NCBI GenBank assembly: GCA_047639575.1
Contig: JBLIOB010000130.1
Location: 1-10,958 of the forward strand
DNA length: 10,958 nucleotides
Reading direction: 5' to 3'
Origin: JBLIOB01 sp047639575
GTDB lineage: Bacteria > Bacteroidota > Bacteroidia > Flavobacteriales_D > Parvicellaceae
Shown: positions 1-6,820 of the stretch, piece by piece
Layout: each line of letters starts with the position of its first letter
Numbering within the stretch: the stretch's first letter is position 1
Translations under genes and position numbers: made by a program
Notes under the pieces: generated by a model
Database searches by the model: none
What the model saw: only the letters and a program-made list of their open reading frames with translations
Told to the model about the DNA's origin: nothing

Positions 1-2
1 CG

Positions 3-110
3 ATTTGGGGAATCCCAGCTTCTGTATTCGGAATATTCCTTTGGATTCTTTATTTCTATTTTATTATTGAAATGAACAGCTATGGGAGATATGATTACTA
101 TGGATATTAA
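3..110 (+). CDS. C-terminal end of a small membrane protein (5' truncated by window edge)
   Basis: Reading from base 3, an open frame gives 35 residues and stops at TAA 108-110. It begins with a strongly hydrophobic stretch of about 22 residues rich in Ile, Phe and Leu, probably one transmembrane helix. It ends in a short polar tail rich in Tyr, Gly and Asn. The next gene follows after only 21 bases on the same strand, so the two are probably co-transcribed. It could belong to the same group of small Bacteroidota membrane proteins as its neighbour, but too little is visible to name a family. The other two forward frames close earlier (at about 75 and 68), which favours this frame but does not prove it. 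Confidence 0.5.
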   Translation: MWGIPASVFGIFLWILYFYFIIEMNSYGRYDYYGY

Positions 111-131
111 TTAATCTTTTAAATTCACCCA

Positions 132-449
132 ATGGAAACACTCGATGAAAATGTAAAACAGGAAATTATCCCTGGTCAGAAAATGCCGCTAACGCCCAGT
201 GCGCTTAAAGGAATGATCTTTGGATTTGTTGCAATTGGTACCAGTGGCTTTATTATAGTTGGAATCATTTTTGGCATTTTGGCTATTAGTGCAAGTAAAA
301 GAGACATGCCTACTGTTAATTCAAACCCTGTCGGTTATAAGTCCTCCGGATCAATGTTGAAAGCTGCGAGAATTTGTGGGCTAATTGGACTAATACTATC
401 TGTAGTTTACATCCCTTATTACATTTTTGTGCTTCCTAAATTAATGTAA
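132..449 (+). CDS. Small two-helix membrane protein, DUF4190/'CCC motif' type
   Basis: This is a 105-residue inner-membrane protein of unknown function. It has a polar N-terminus (about residues 1-22), a first hydrophobic segment (about 25-51) and a short loop starting with a basic SASKRDM stretch and containing NSNP and GYKSSGS. A second hydrophobic segment (about 78-101) follows the AARICGLIGLILS motif. The pattern of helix, KRD-type loop with NP, then a K-A-x-R-I-x-G-x-IG helix matches what I recall of Bacteroidota 'CCC motif'/DUF4190-like proteins. The cysteine triplet that names the group is missing, and Ser-Gly-Phe stands roughly where it would be. The gene lies 21 bases after another membrane-protein gene and converges on aroB with 15 bases between stop codons. 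The ATG at 132 is the only sensible start. The family assignment is moderate and the function unknown. Confidence 0.7.
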   Translation: METLDENVKQEIIPGQKMPLTPSALKGMIFGFVAIGTSGFIIVGIIFGILAISASKRDMPTVNSNPVGYKSSGSMLKAARICGLIGLILSVVYIPYYIFVLPKLM

Positions 450-464
450 GAGGAAATTTTTGAC

Positions 465-1532
465 TTAAACGTTCAAGGAGTCCAATGCTTCTAAAATCTT
501 CTCTTCTGTGGCTGTCTGGTTAATTCTCGCTGTACCGATGGCATCAAGGAAGGTGAAATTTATCTTTCCTCCGATATTTTTTTTATCGTTTCTCATGCTT
601 TCTAATAGTTCCGGATATACATCGGAGCTAACCTGAGGAACCGTATACCATTTCAGTAACTGATCTCGAAGCGCTTTGAATTCATCTTGTCCAATGAAAC
701 CCGCTTCTGCGGACAACCAAGATTCGACTATCATTCCAATTGCAACCGCCTCTCCATGGAGCAATGGCTGCTCTGAACCTAAAAAATGCGTTTCCAATGC
801 GTGGCCTATGGTATGTCCAAAATTTAATTTTTTTCGATCTCCTTGTTCCGTAAAATCGTTCACAACGATACTATTCTTTATATCTACAGATCGATAGACT
901 AACTGTTTGACTTTATCTAAGGTGATTTCCTCATCCGCAATAGCTTCAGCCCAATAAGATTTATCTGAAATCAATCCATGTTTTAGTACCTCCGCATAGC
1001 CACATTTTAATTGCTTAAGTGGCAATGAATCCAAAAAGTCTACATCAATTATCACCAACTCCGGAGTCGCAAAATTACCTACCAAGTTTTTCAATCCAGC
1101 TAAATCAACCCCAACCTTCCCTCCTACAGACGCATCCACCATAGCCAGCAAAGAAGTAGGAACTTGAATAAATGAAACTCCTCTTTTAAAAGTGTTGGCA
1201 ACAAAGCCACCCAAATCAGTAATTACTCCTCCTCCAAGGTTGATGATTACGTCATTTCTAGACAGCTTCATTTCCGACAATGCCATCCAAACCTGCGTGC
1301 AGACTTCAAGATTCTTATGTTCTTCACCACTTTCTAATTGAATGATTTCAGCTTCATTTAGCTTGTCGCTGCTTCCTAATACCTTAGGCCAACAGAACTC
1401 AAAAGTGTTTTCGTCTGCTATTATTATAGGGCGTTTATCTGGAAATTCTTTGAAGTAATTGGCCAGAATAAGTTCAGCGCTTCCAAATACCACATCATGA
1501 CCTACTGACGATAATTTCTTCATCTTTTCCAT
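465..1532 (-). CDS. aroB: 3-dehydroquinate synthase
   Basis: This cytoplasmic enzyme of the shikimate pathway converts DAHP to 3-dehydroquinate using NAD and a divalent metal. With the chosen start it is 355 residues, the usual AroB length. Visible motifs are SGEEHKNL (68-75), the NAD-binding NLGGGVITDLGGF (98-110), the PTSLLAMVDASVGGK stretch (125-139), GYAEVLKHG (178-186), NFGHTIGHALE (237-247) and LHGEAVAIGM (258 on). Expected metal ligands are Glu181, His240 and His259. The frame stays open upstream to an ATG at 1637, but that start adds 35 low-complexity residues, overlaps the divergent proline dehydrogenase gene and lies beyond its promoter. I therefore place the start at ATG 1532; ATG 1523, three codons in, is an alternative. 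A degenerate -7-like box (TATTCTTG, minus strand, 1546-1553) precedes it. The gene is monocistronic here and not part of an aro operon. Confidence 0.93.
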   Translation of the reverse strand: MEKMKKLSSVGHDVVFGSAELILANYFKEFPDKRPIIIADENTFEFCWPKVLGSSDKLNEAEIIQLESGEEHKNLEVCTQVWMALSEMKLSRNDVIINLGGGVITDLGGFVANTFKRGVSFIQVPTSLLAMVDASVGGKVGVDLAGLKNLVGNFATPELVIIDVDFLDSLPLKQLKCGYAEVLKHGLISDKSYWAEAIADEEITLDKVKQLVYRSVDIKNSIVVNDFTEQGDRKKLNFGHTIGHALETHFLGSEQPLLHGEAVAIGMIVESWLSAEAGFIGQDEFKALRDQLLKWYTVPQVSSDVYPELLESMRNDKKNIGGKINFTFLDAIGTARINQTATEEKILEALDSLNV

Positions 1533-1566
1533 GGTGTAAAGAAAACAAGAATAGACCACATAATTG

Positions 1567-1600
1567 TTGTTCTTACTAATTGATTGATTATCTATATTTG
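1567..1600 (+). promoter_or_regulatory. Probable promoter of proline dehydrogenase
   Basis: TATATTTG at 1593-1600 matches the Bacteroidota -7 consensus TAnnTTTG. A TTG at 1567-1569 lies 23 bases upstream, at the long end of the spacing reported for Flavobacterium promoters. Only six bases separate the box from the ATG at 1607, so the transcript would begin at or next to the start codon. The match is seen directly; promoter activity is inferred. Confidence 0.5.
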
Positions 1601-1606
1601 CGCCCG

Positions 1607-2773
1607 ATGGTATCATTTGACAATACAGAAATAGCATTCAAAGGCAAATCCAATGTAGAGCTTAAGCGCGCGCATAAATTGTTCAAGATGGTTTCGAGTA
1701 ATTCGATGGTTTCATTTGGCAAATGGGCTACTAATGTTGCGTTAGCTATACGCTTCCCGATTCGGGGAATGGTAAAAGCAACTATTTTCAAACAGTTTTG
1801 TGGCGGTGAAACGATCGCAGAATGTGACCGATCGATTAAAGATCTTTGGGCTTATCGAGTTGGGACAATCCTAGATTATTCGGTAGAAGGGAAAGAGAGT
1901 GAAGAAGATTTTGAACATACTTGCGCAGAAATTATTAGAACGGTTGATAGATCAAATCGAGAAGAGTCAATTCCTTTTAGCGTGTTCAAAGTAACTGGAG
2001 TTACCACTTTTGCCTTACTAGAAAAATTAAATATTAAAGCTGACTTATCGCTTGATGAAAGTCGGCAAAAATCAGAGTTTTACGATCGAGTTGATCGAAT
2101 ATGTAGTGCGGCTAGGAACGCAAACACTCCGGTATTTATTGATGCAGAGGAATCTTGGATCCAAGATGCAATTGATGAGGTGGCGGAGAAAATGATGGCC
2201 AAACATAACACAGATCGGGCAATTGTTTATACAACTACTCAAATGTACCGTTGGGATAGATTGGCTTACATAAAAAACTTGCATGCTTCGGCTAAGGGCA
2301 AATATTTCTTAGGGCTTAAGTTAGTTCGAGGCGCATACATGGAAAAAGAAAGGGCCCGTGCTGAAGAGTTAGATTACAAATCTCCGATTCAACCAGGTAA
2401 AGACTCTTGCGATAAAGACTATAACGATGCTTTGGAATATTGTGTTTTAAACATTAAAGACATGGCCATATGTGCTGGATCTCACAATGAAGAAAGCGCT
2501 ATGATCCTAACTAAATTGATGGAAGAACATGGTGTACAAAAAGAGGACGAGCGAATTTACTTTGCACAGCTTCTAGGAATGAGTGATCACATCAGTTTTA
2601 ATTTATCTAACGATGGCTATAAAGTTGCTAAATATGTACCCTACGGACCAGTAAAGGAAGTTTTACCTTACCTACTAAGAAGAGCCGAAGAGAATACATC
2701 CGTAGCTGGACAGACAACCAGAGAATTATCCTTAATTACTTCTGAAATCGAAAGAAGGAGAGCTCGTAAATAA
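1607..2773 (+). CDS. Proline dehydrogenase (monofunctional, FAD-dependent)
   Basis: This enzyme oxidises proline to 1-pyrroline-5-carboxylate and passes electrons through FAD to the respiratory chain. It is a 388-residue PRODH TIM barrel without the P5C dehydrogenase or DNA-binding parts of PutA. Landmarks are LDYSVEGK (89-96), KVTG (128-131), IDAEES (178-183), the QMYRWDRL segment (212-219), KLVRGAY (238-244), SHNEES, the AQLLGMSDH stretch and YVPYGPVKEVLPYLLRR leading into AEEN. Arg358 and Arg359 are the expected proline-carboxylate ligands. The start at ATG 1607 gives the familiar MVSFDNTEIAFKGK N-terminus. An in-frame ATG at 1580 exists but lies upstream of the likely promoter box. The gene is divergent from aroB and ends seven bases before the convergent DUF4258-like gene. 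No partner P5C dehydrogenase gene is in the window. Confidence 0.93.
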   Translation: MVSFDNTEIAFKGKSNVELKRAHKLFKMVSSNSMVSFGKWATNVALAIRFPIRGMVKATIFKQFCGGETIAECDRSIKDLWAYRVGTILDYSVEGKESEEDFEHTCAEIIRTVDRSNREESIPFSVFKVTGVTTFALLEKLNIKADLSLDESRQKSEFYDRVDRICSAARNANTPVFIDAEESWIQDAIDEVAEKMMAKHNTDRAIVYTTTQMYRWDRLAYIKNLHASAKGKYFLGLKLVRGAYMEKERARAEELDYKSPIQPGKDSCDKDYNDALEYCVLNIKDMAICAGSHNEESAMILTKLMEEHGVQKEDERIYFAQLLGMSDHISFNLSNDGYKVAKYVPYGPVKEVLPYLLRRAEENTSVAGQTTRELSLITSEIERRRARK

Positions 2774-2774
2774 A

Positions 2775-2789
2775 TGTGACCTAATCACA
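2775..2789. repeat. Small inverted repeat between convergent stop codons
   Basis: TGTGA (2775-2779) and TCACA (2785-2789) form a perfect 5-bp dyad around a 5-base loop that contains the stop of the minus-strand gene. A further TGTGA at 2796-2800 could pair with the same TCACA instead. There is no T-tract on either side, so this is at best a weak hairpin between converging transcripts. Part of the repetition comes from the Cys-Asp-Cys-Asp codons that end the minus-strand protein. Confidence 0.25.
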
Positions 2790-3482
2790 ATCGCATGTGA
2801 TAGGCTCATTCTTTCTTACGATTTGCTGAATTCTTGTCTTCGTTCCTTTTTCAAACTGAAACCAAAGCGTGTCTGACTCTCTTACTTTCTGTATCCAAAA
2901 AGTAGGATTTGGCTTTCCTTGAGGAAAACTGAAATCATTTAACACTAATCCATCGTCTAGTACTGACCTGGCATATGCACTATCCAGTTTATGACATTTA
3001 AAATAGCAGTCATTTCTACTCGTGATTTGAAATTCATTCTCAATCAGTTGTTCTAAAACTAGATCATTCGGCTTGTACAAGACACTTAAGTTTTCTTTCG
3101 AGGCAGTTTCACATTCGCATGGCGCTGAGAAGCCAACGAACTTACCTACTTGTACTGTTGAATCTCTCATATCCAAATGAAACATCACGGTAACTTTACC
3201 ATTGCTTACTAAATACTCTTTTAAATCTCCTCCTGTTTTGCTCTCCGAAAATGAAACTTCTCCATCATTGATTACATGAAACAAATCGGTTTTAGTAAGC
3301 CCATAGCACTTCATTTCACAAGCTTTGAAATCAGAAATTGAAATTTGTGAATGTTCGATTAGGTTAATCACCCTATTTCCAGGGGTCCAATCGCAGCTTC
3401 GAGTTCCGAACATGAAATAAGCGGCCATTAAACCCATGCCCACTCCTACCATATAAACACGAAGTCTTCTTCCTATTTTCAT
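2781..3482 (-). CDS. Membrane-anchored cysteine-rich protein with two DUF4258-like repeats
   Basis: The function of this 233-residue protein is unknown. A basic start (Arg5, Arg6, Arg8) precedes one hydrophobic helix (about 9-26), suggesting an N-in membrane anchor with the rest in the periplasm. No proper lipobox precedes Cys30. The remainder reads as two related units. Unit A (about 36-125) has CEMKC at 55-59, VINDGEV at 70-76 and CEC at 122-124. Unit B (about 139-233) has CYFKC at 159-163, VLDDGLV at 174-180 and CDC at 230-232. Each unit is thus CxxKC, a (V)(I/L)xDGxV strand, then a terminal CxC, which is the general layout I recall for DUF4258. I remember single-unit DUF4258 proteins beside ald in other Bacteroidota; the doubling seems unusual. 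All nine cysteines follow the helix, so disulfides or metal binding are possible. A terminator separates the gene from ald, so it probably has its own transcript. Confidence 0.75.
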   Translation of the reverse strand: MKIGRRLRVYMVGVGMGLMAAYFMFGTRSCDWTPGNRVINLIEHSQISISDFKACEMKCYGLTKTDLFHVINDGEVSFSESKTGGDLKEYLVSNGKVTVMFHLDMRDSTVQVGKFVGFSAPCECETASKENLSVLYKPNDLVLEQLIENEFQITSRNDCYFKCHKLDSAYARSVLDDGLVLNDFSFPQGKPNPTFWIQKVRESDTLWFQFEKGTKTRIQQIVRKNEPITCDCD

Positions 3483-3486
3483 GCTT

Positions 3487-3494
3487 CGAAATTA
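3487..3494 (-). promoter_or_regulatory. Weak -7-like box before the DUF4258-like gene
   Basis: On the minus strand TAATTTCG lies four bases before the ATG at 3482. It differs from TAnnTTTG at one position, and I see no TTG at suitable spacing upstream. It is listed because the terminator just upstream means this gene needs its own promoter and the spacing resembles that before proline dehydrogenase and lpxD. Confidence 0.25.
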
Positions 3495-3529
3495 AGTAAT
3501 CTAAATCCGTAATTACTGATTTCTTGGAC

Positions 3530-3564
3530 AAAAAAAAGAGTGGCAGTACCCACTACCACTTTTT
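3530..3564 (-). terminator. Rho-independent terminator of the porX-tsaE-ald operon
   Basis: Arms AGTGGCAGT (3539-3547) and ACTACCACT (3552-3560) pair through eight of nine positions (one C/A mismatch) around a 4-base loop. On the minus strand the hairpin is followed by C and eight T residues (3530-3537), a classic intrinsic terminator 54 bases beyond the ald stop. The other side has only five T residues (3560-3564), so weaker termination on the plus strand is possible. It isolates the downstream DUF4258-like gene from ald. Confidence 0.85.
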
Positions 3565-3617
3565 AACTACACTTTGGGTATACTCTTACGCCACACCCTT
3601 ACTTGACATTTCAAAAA

Positions 3618-4835
3618 TTAAAATGCTGCCATAATCAGATTGAGGTCCTTATATGGCAATCCGAATGTATCACCTAGATAAGAAGAGGTTAAAGTTCCAT
3701 TATACATATAAACGCCATGTCTAAAACCGGAATTTGACCGAATGATTTTTTCCATTCCTCCGCCCTCACCAATGTCTAATATCAACGGTGCAAATATGTT
3801 ACTTAATGCAAACGAAGCCGTTCTTGGAACGCTGGAAGCAATATTGGGTACACAGTAATGTATGATCCCGTATTCTTTGTAGGTCGGGTTTTTATGGGAG
3901 GTAACTCTTGAAGTTTCAAAACATCCTCCTTGGTCGATACTTACATCAATAATCACAGAACCTTCTTTCATATCCTGCACCATTTTCTCACTAACCACAA
4001 GAGGCGTTCTTCCCGCTGGAGCTCTTAATGCACCAATTGCAACATCCGCTCTTTTTAATGCTTTTGCTAAAACCTTTGGCGTGATAACGGATGTGTAAAT
4101 TCTTTGATTCAATGAATTTTGCAGCCTTCTCAATTTATAGGTTGAGTTATCGAATACTTTAACGATTGCGCCTAAACCTAAAGCTGCTCTGGCCGCATAT
4201 TCAGCCACAGTTCCAGCTCCAATAATTACAACTTCCGCAGGGGCTATCCCGGCAACTCCTCCAAGGAGCATTCCACGACCATCTTCTTCACTTAGGTACT
4301 GTCCTGCTTTTAAAATTGCTGTATTACCAGACAATTCACCCATTGACCTAATTACTGGAAAAATTCCAGAATTATCTTTTACATAATCCCAAGCGATTGC
4401 AGTAACTCGCTTCTTCATTAATTTCTCTAAAGTATTCTTTGGCTGTACCGTTAATTGCAGCGCAGAAAACAACGTCTGACGCATTTGCATCATATCGATT
4501 TCATCGTTAGTTGGAGGGGCAACTTTAAATATTAAATCCGCTTTAAAAACTTCTTCTCTATCGTAAGCTATTCTAGCTCCAGCTTCACTGTAATCATTAT
4601 CTGAAAAACTTGCTAATTTACCTGCATTAGTTTCTACTACAACCTCATGTCCATGGGCCGTTAGCAAACTAATCGCTTCGGGCGAAACAGCCACTCTATT
4701 TTCTTTAAACGAAGTTTCTTTAGGAATTCCTAAATAGAGTTTCTTCTCTTGCCTCCCCACTTCCAGCATTTCTTCTTGAGGTAAAAGCGCAGCCTCTTGA
4801 GCAAGCGATTTCAATGCATCACCAGATATTGTCAT
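3618..4835 (-). CDS. ald: Alanine dehydrogenase family protein (Bacteroidota type)
   Basis: The family interconverts L-alanine and pyruvate plus ammonia with NAD. At 405 residues it is about 30 longer than classical Ald because of an N-terminal extension before LGIPKE (35-40). Visible features are ENRVAVSPE (45-53), Lys104 in FKVAPP (equivalent to the substrate-binding Lys of classical Ald), the Rossmann glycine motif GAGTVAEYAA (206-215) with Asp229 as the likely NAD-ribose ligand, and VSIDQGGCFETS (298-309) carrying the catalytic-region Asp301. It ends with a C-terminal GVYMYNG...LPYKDLNLI segment typical of the Bacteroidota form. Where classical enzymes have a catalytic His in LHL, this protein has Gln127 in ALQL; the third Rossmann glycine is also Ala211. 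Alanine dehydrogenase activity is therefore likely by family but not certain. The start overlaps the tsaE stop by four bases (ATGA), indicating translational coupling, and a strong terminator follows. Confidence 0.88.
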   Translation of the reverse strand: MTISGDALKSLAQEAALLPQEEMLEVGRQEKKLYLGIPKETSFKENRVAVSPEAISLLTAHGHEVVVETNAGKLASFSDNDYSEAGARIAYDREEVFKADLIFKVAPPTNDEIDMMQMRQTLFSALQLTVQPKNTLEKLMKKRVTAIAWDYVKDNSGIFPVIRSMGELSGNTAILKAGQYLSEEDGRGMLLGGVAGIAPAEVVIIGAGTVAEYAARAALGLGAIVKVFDNSTYKLRRLQNSLNQRIYTSVITPKVLAKALKRADVAIGALRAPAGRTPLVVSEKMVQDMKEGSVIIDVSIDQGGCFETSRVTSHKNPTYKEYGIIHYCVPNIASSVPRTASFALSNIFAPLILDIGEGGGMEKIIRSNSGFRHGVYMYNGTLTSSYLGDTFGLPYKDLNLIMAAF

Positions 4836-5239
4836 TGTTCAACAGTTAGTACTCGGATTTCATTCTTTGCTTGAATGGTAACCCTTACGTAATTATCTGG
4901 TAAAAGTTTCTGGATTATATCTGCCCATTCAATAAAGCAATAATTGCCACTAAAAAGATATTCTTCCATTCCTATGTCATAGGCCTCCTCTTCTGATTCC
5001 AATCGATAGCAATCAAAATGATATATCGTTCCGTGTACCGGTGAGAAGTACTCGTTTACAATAGCATAGGTAGGACTTGTGGGTTCATCTTCAACTTTCA
5101 GCTGCTTGGCGATAGCTGAAATTAAAGTTGTTTTTCCAGCGCCCATATCACCATCAACTACCACCACTCCTTTGGTTAAAGTCTTACTTAATTCAGCTGC
5201 GACTTCAGGTAATTCTGATAGCTTAAATGACTTGGTCAT
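4832..5239 (-). CDS. tsaE: tRNA threonylcarbamoyladenosine biosynthesis ATPase TsaE
   Basis: TsaE is the ATPase that works with TsaB and TsaD to add threonylcarbamoyl to A37 of ANN-decoding tRNAs (t6A). The 135-residue protein has the family's single P-loop domain: Walker A GDMGAGKTT (30-38, Lys36), the switch-like PTSPTY (53-58), HFDCYRL (74-80), the acidic ESEEEAYDIGMEEYL segment (81-95) and the closing IEW (103-105). The length is normal. The ATG shares one base with the porX stop (TAATG) and the stop overlaps the ald start, so this is the middle gene of a tightly coupled operon. No TsaB or TsaD gene is in the window. Confidence 0.95.
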   Translation of the reverse strand: MTKSFKLSELPEVAAELSKTLTKGVVVVDGDMGAGKTTLISAIAKQLKVEDEPTSPTYAIVNEYFSPVHGTIYHFDCYRLESEEEAYDIGMEEYLFSGNYCFIEWADIIQKLLPDNYVRVTIQAKNEIRVLTVEQ

Positions 5240-6783
5240 TACTTTACTTTCAACTCAACAAATGGAATTAGACATTCTTCCATGGAAACTCCACCATGCT
5301 GAAAAGTATGGCTGTAATATTTTACAAAGTGATTGTAATTATTTGGATAAACGAAAAACGAATCTTCTTTTGCGAAAATAAACGTGCTACTCATATTCTG
5401 CTGTGGTAAATAACAATCTTTTGGGTTCTTAACTTCGAAAACCTCATTGGCTTTATAGTTAAGGTTCTTTCCTTGCTTATATCTCAGGTTCGAATTTGTG
5501 TTTCTATCCCCTACTACTTTGATCGGATCATCTACTTTGATTGTGCCATGATCTGTAGTAACCAACACTTTCATATTAGCCTCTGCTGCAAGCTTAAATA
5601 AATCAAATAAAGGAGAATGCTCAAACCAGCTCAACGTCAACGATCTATACGCTGCTTCATCATCAGCAAGCTCTCTAATCACTTCCATGTCCGTTCGGGC
5701 ATGAGACAACATATCTACAAAATTATACACCACCACATTTAACTTGTTTTGAAGTAAGTTGGAAAAATTATCAACTAGTTTCTTTCCTTTATCCAAGTTC
5801 GTAATCTTGTTATAAGAGTGCTTAATATCTTTACCCAGACTTTTCAGATTAGCTGCTAACAGCTCTGCTTCGAACATGTTCTTGCCTCCTTCATCTTCGT
5901 CATTTCTCCACCACTGAGGATGCTTTTTCTGAATTTCCGAAGGCATCATCCCTGCGAATAATGAGTTTCTTGCATACTGAGTAGCGGTTGGGAGAATGCT
6001 ATAATAAATTTCTTCTTTCTCCACCGTATACAAATCGCTAACTACTTTTCTTAAAATTCTCCATTGATCATAGCGTAAATTATCTACAACAAATAGCATT
6101 ACTGGTTGCTCGCCCAAATGGGGAACGACTTTACGTTTAAATAAGTCATGAGACATAACAGGGCTATGCTCAACCTGATTTACCCAATCCGCATAATTTC
6201 GCTCGATAAATCTGCAAAAAAGCTGATTCGCTTCTTTTTTTTGCATCTGAAAGATTTCGTGCATGCTTTCCTCCTCGGAATTCTCGAGTTCCAATTCCCA
6301 ATGGATCAACTTCTGGTAGAACTCTGTCCATTCTTCAAAATCCATTCGATCTTGCAACCTCATGGCAATTTGTCTAAACTCTCTTTGATAAGATGAAGTA
6401 GTTTTCTCACTCACTAACCTTTTAGAATCTAAATTCTTTTTCAGCGTCAATAAAATTTGATTCGGATTTACAGGCTTAATCAAGTAATCAGCAATCTTTC
6501 CGCCAATGGCTTCCTCCATTATTGACTCTTCTTCACTTTTTGTAATCATCACAATAGGAAGAGAAGGGTGCTTTTCTTTAATTCGATCTAGGGTCTCCAA
6601 TCCAGTAAGTCCTGGCATATTTTCATCAAGCAATACTAAATCAAAATGAGTCTCTTCAACCATATCCAACGCGTCATCACCGCTATTAACCGTTGACACT
6701 TCATAGCCTTTACTTTCAAGAAACATCACGTGTGGTTTCAGTAAATCAATTTCATCATCTGCCCAAAGAATCTTAACTTTCAT
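5239..6783 (-). CDS. porX: Type IX secretion response regulator PorX (receiver + PglZ)
   Basis: PorX is the response regulator of the PorXY two-component pair that controls expression and assembly of the type IX secretion system in Bacteroidota. Its PglZ domain is a zinc phosphodiesterase reported to act on oligonucleotides. The 514-residue protein starts with a receiver domain (about 1-120) with acidic pocket Asp9/Asp10, phospho-acceptor Asp53, Thr82 and the Lys104-Pro105 pair. A helical linker (about 125-205) follows. The PglZ domain (about 225-514) carries VVDNLRYDQW (233-242), the probable nucleophile Thr269 in TATQYARNS, NFVDMLSH (355-362), TTDHG (410-414) and HGG (496-498), so the alkaline-phosphatase-type metal ligands look intact. 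There is no DNA-binding domain, as expected for PorX. It is first in the porX-tsaE-ald operon and divergent from the HD phosphohydrolase gene. No porY or T9SS structural gene is present here. Confidence 0.95.
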   Translation of the reverse strand: MKVKILWADDEIDLLKPHVMFLESKGYEVSTVNSGDDALDMVEETHFDLVLLDENMPGLTGLETLDRIKEKHPSLPIVMITKSEEESIMEEAIGGKIADYLIKPVNPNQILLTLKKNLDSKRLVSEKTTSSYQREFRQIAMRLQDRMDFEEWTEFYQKLIHWELELENSEEESMHEIFQMQKKEANQLFCRFIERNYADWVNQVEHSPVMSHDLFKRKVVPHLGEQPVMLFVVDNLRYDQWRILRKVVSDLYTVEKEEIYYSILPTATQYARNSLFAGMMPSEIQKKHPQWWRNDEDEGGKNMFEAELLAANLKSLGKDIKHSYNKITNLDKGKKLVDNFSNLLQNKLNVVVYNFVDMLSHARTDMEVIRELADDEAAYRSLTLSWFEHSPLFDLFKLAAEANMKVLVTTDHGTIKVDDPIKVVGDRNTNSNLRYKQGKNLNYKANEVFEVKNPKDCYLPQQNMSSTFIFAKEDSFFVYPNNYNHFVKYYSHTFQHGGVSMEECLIPFVELKVK

Positions 6784-6805
6784 ACGCGTCTATATTTTTT
6801 TTCAA

Positions 6806-6813
6806 TAGTTTTG
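6806..6813 (+). promoter_or_regulatory. Probable -7 box of the HD phosphohydrolase gene
   Basis: TAGTTTTG matches TAnnTTTG exactly and lies 27 bases before the proposed TTG start at 6841. No clear -33 TTG is found at normal spacing upstream, which would fall inside or next to the porX start. The box overlaps the alternative TTG codon at 6811, which argues against that codon being the start. Confidence 0.4.
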
Positions 6814-6820
6814 CTCCAAG

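Noticed and set aside
676..897. Open frame on the plus strand inside aroB
   Set aside because: It is antisense to well-conserved aroB motifs and its translation has no domain-like pattern; treated as a shadow frame.
1533..1637. Extended N-terminus of aroB starting at ATG 1637
   Set aside because: It overlaps the divergent proline dehydrogenase gene and its promoter, and the extra 35 residues do not resemble AroB; a 355-residue protein from 1532 fits the family.
2072..2284. Open frame on the minus strand inside the proline dehydrogenase gene
   Set aside because: It is fully contained within conserved coding sequence, with no promoter or plausible protein features.
2775..2800. TGTGA/TCACA elements resembling a CRP site
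   Set aside because: The spacing for the first pair is five rather than six bases, the site sits between convergent gene ends rather than at a promoter, and part of it encodes the Cys-Asp repeats of the DUF4258-like protein.
6148..6396. Open frame on the plus strand inside porX
   Set aside because: It is antisense to the porX linker region and gives no recognisable protein.
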